DNA of 64,000 nt from Owenia fusiformis (taxonomy: Eukaryota; Annelida; Polychaeta; Sabellida; Oweniidae), in assembly GCA_903813345.2 (NCBI GenBank), contig CAIIXF020000009.1, positions 35,519,759 through 35,583,758 on the forward strand. Reading direction: 5' to 3'. The first letter of the stretch is position 1. Each line of letters opens with the position of its first letter. Below, piece by piece: positions 62,470 through 64,000 of the stretch. Under the pieces are notes generated by a model. It was not told where the DNA came from, ran no database searches, and saw nothing but the letters and a program-made list of their open reading frames with translations. The translations under genes were made by a program, and so were the position numbers.

Positions 62470-64000
62470 GTTTTTATCTTCCTCAAATCAAATTGATCAG
62501 AAAAAGTTTACTTTTATTAACACCGATCAATCAAAACTAGGCCTAGTTCCTGATATTGAGAGTCAATTGCAATTTCTCTAGCACAGGTGTAAAGACTGAA
62601 AATACAGAAAAGAAATGTTTGATTATCAAAAATTGAATAAGTATTATTTCATGGGGCCTTTGTTTAGTTTTTCTTATATTAATGTATAATGGTCTTTTAA
62701 TAAAACACTACATTCTAAGAATTCCAATTAGAATACCAATTTTTCCCTGTTATTCCATCAAAATGAAATTGATTGATTCCCTATCTAATCCAACTGACCT
62801 CAGAAAATATCAAACTGACAACCAGTCAATACCCTTCGGATAAAATCCATATTTTGTCCCTCTTATCAAATTACCTCTATTACTTTGGAAATAAAGTGGA
62901 GTAATTGTATTAATTGCTATTTCCTATGCACTTGATATCTAACATCCACATGCAAAGCATATATCAGGTAAAGTACTTCTAGACTGTAACCCATTCTGTA
63001 GAAGTGCTCTAGAAATGCAACCTTCCTTACATGAAAGGTTACACATTCCAACCTATTTCAAACCATCTGTATGATTATACTGGACACTTTCTGGGTAGTT
63101 GGACTTTCCATAGGGGTGGCAGACGGCCCTCAGACCAATTTATACCCCTACCCCCAAAAAACCATGGGGGTACTTTAATACCACCCAATAAAAAGAATAC
63201 TAATGTATGTCAGATATTCATTGTTTTATATTGGGTAGAGCATGTTATGGTTAATAAGTGCCAGAAATTTCCAATCTCTAACTTATATGGTTACCATAGA
63301 AACAGTATTTATATCTCGAAATATTCTCAATTTGACCCCCTCCCAAATGTGTCCTTTGTTCTTAAAGTGAAATATTTCAAAATCTGTTTGGATTTTATGG
63401 CTCCTACTTTGTCAAAATTTGTAATATTATGTCTATACATGTATTAACACTAAAACACTTAAAAGTTGATATAATGATCCTATAAATCAATAATATTTAT
63501 CAAATATAGTCACACATAGCTGCTTTCAGGGAAAAGTGGGCGTGGCACTTTTTGGTACTTGTGCGCTTGTTGCAGCATTAAATGAAAAATTCAGATTACA
63601 CTAACAATAATTGACATTTAATTCAGTGTGTTTGACTGAGAAGTCCACAACTCATACAAAATGCTGTGGTGTGTATGTGTACTTGTATGTCTATGTATAA
63701 GTGCACATAAAAGAACACAGGGCTCCTTCAAGGAGCAGTTTCTGGGTCTATATTCCAGGATTAATTATGTAAATTAGGACCGTACATATATGGGATATAC
63801 CAAAGAGGTATTGCTCACCTTCATTGGTGGTAAACAAAATAAGATAGCAATGGTGCAATTACGTTTTTGGCATAATTAGATTAAGGATTAAGTAATGTTT
63901 TCTCCATATCCATGGTTAATATTGCCAACAATCTCTTTGAAGAATCTGTATCTGTTATTGCTTTATACAAGGCACACACAAATCTACATTATCATCTTTG
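62470..64000. other. no gene supported
   Basis: Directly upstream of the zinc-finger gene start; probably its former 5' region. A plus-strand frame of 138 codons at 63031-63447 has irregular composition, no family likeness and no splice support, so it is not called. G-runs and CCCCC runs near 63110-63190 look like eroded TIR-element ends. Confidence 0.5.

Noticed and set aside
63031-63447. 138-codon plus-strand frame
   Set aside because: No family likeness, odd composition with runs of P, K and aromatic residues, no splice or promoter support.

Overview
The window is animal nuclear DNA, AT-rich and transposon-rich. The signs are phase-matched split exons with GT..AG borders, vertebrate-like tRNA-Leu genes with internal A and B boxes, C2H2 zinc fingers, a Penelope-like fragment, and many terminal-inverted-repeat (TIR) elements. 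An invertebrate, probably marine, is the best guess; I cannot name the phylum. There is no bacterial-style gene arrangement, operon or CRISPR array.

The central finding is a pair of split genes on the minus strand, with exons at 14540 down to 2926 and 55462 down to 44644. By hand splicing, each joins 11 coding exons into a 382-residue protein. The N-terminal third is a complete intracellular lipid-binding (fatty-acid-binding protein, FABP) domain with the classic FABP exon layout. It runs in frame into a TPR-type domain of the RMDN (regulator of microtubule dynamics, FAM82) family. I know of no such FABP-RMDN fusion. The last four exons (E8-E11, the RMDN C-terminal half) occur four times (8.4-2.9 kb, 21.5-20.0 kb, 30.3-28.8 kb, 46.2-44.6 kb), while the first seven occur only twice. 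The upstream gene therefore has one head and up to three possible tails: two intact and one frameshifted.

The long intron between E7 and E8, and the spacers between tail cassettes, carry a co-oriented array of tRNA-Leu genes. They alternate between anticodons AAG and UAG: 11 look intact, 8 are damaged near-full or truncated copies, and several older relics remain. The window is thus a set of tandem segmental duplications of the form [tail cassette - tRNA-Leu(AAG) - tRNA-Leu(UAG) - spacer], with the gene head at the end of two units.

Comparing the units gives empty sites for many insertions. These include elements with TTAA duplications (25.3, 48.4 and 59.9 kb), TA-flanked mariner-like elements (5.0, 21.6, 22.7 kb), foldback elements with long repetitive arms (4.5-8.3 kb, 33.5-34.3 kb), a three-level nest at 31.95-36.5 kb, a nest at 41.1-44.0 kb, and a Helentron-like element whose tetranucleotide tail is about 45 bp in one unit and 1.37 kb in another. 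A 37-bp minisatellite lies beside E7 in one gene and is almost absent from the other.

From 56.9 to 62.5 kb lies a decayed C2H2 zinc-finger gene on the minus strand with about 15 finger units, several frameshifts, and a downstream array of 95-118-bp repeats derived from its fingers. The ends (14.5-17.2 kb, 55.5-56.9 kb, 62.5-64 kb) hold no gene I can support.
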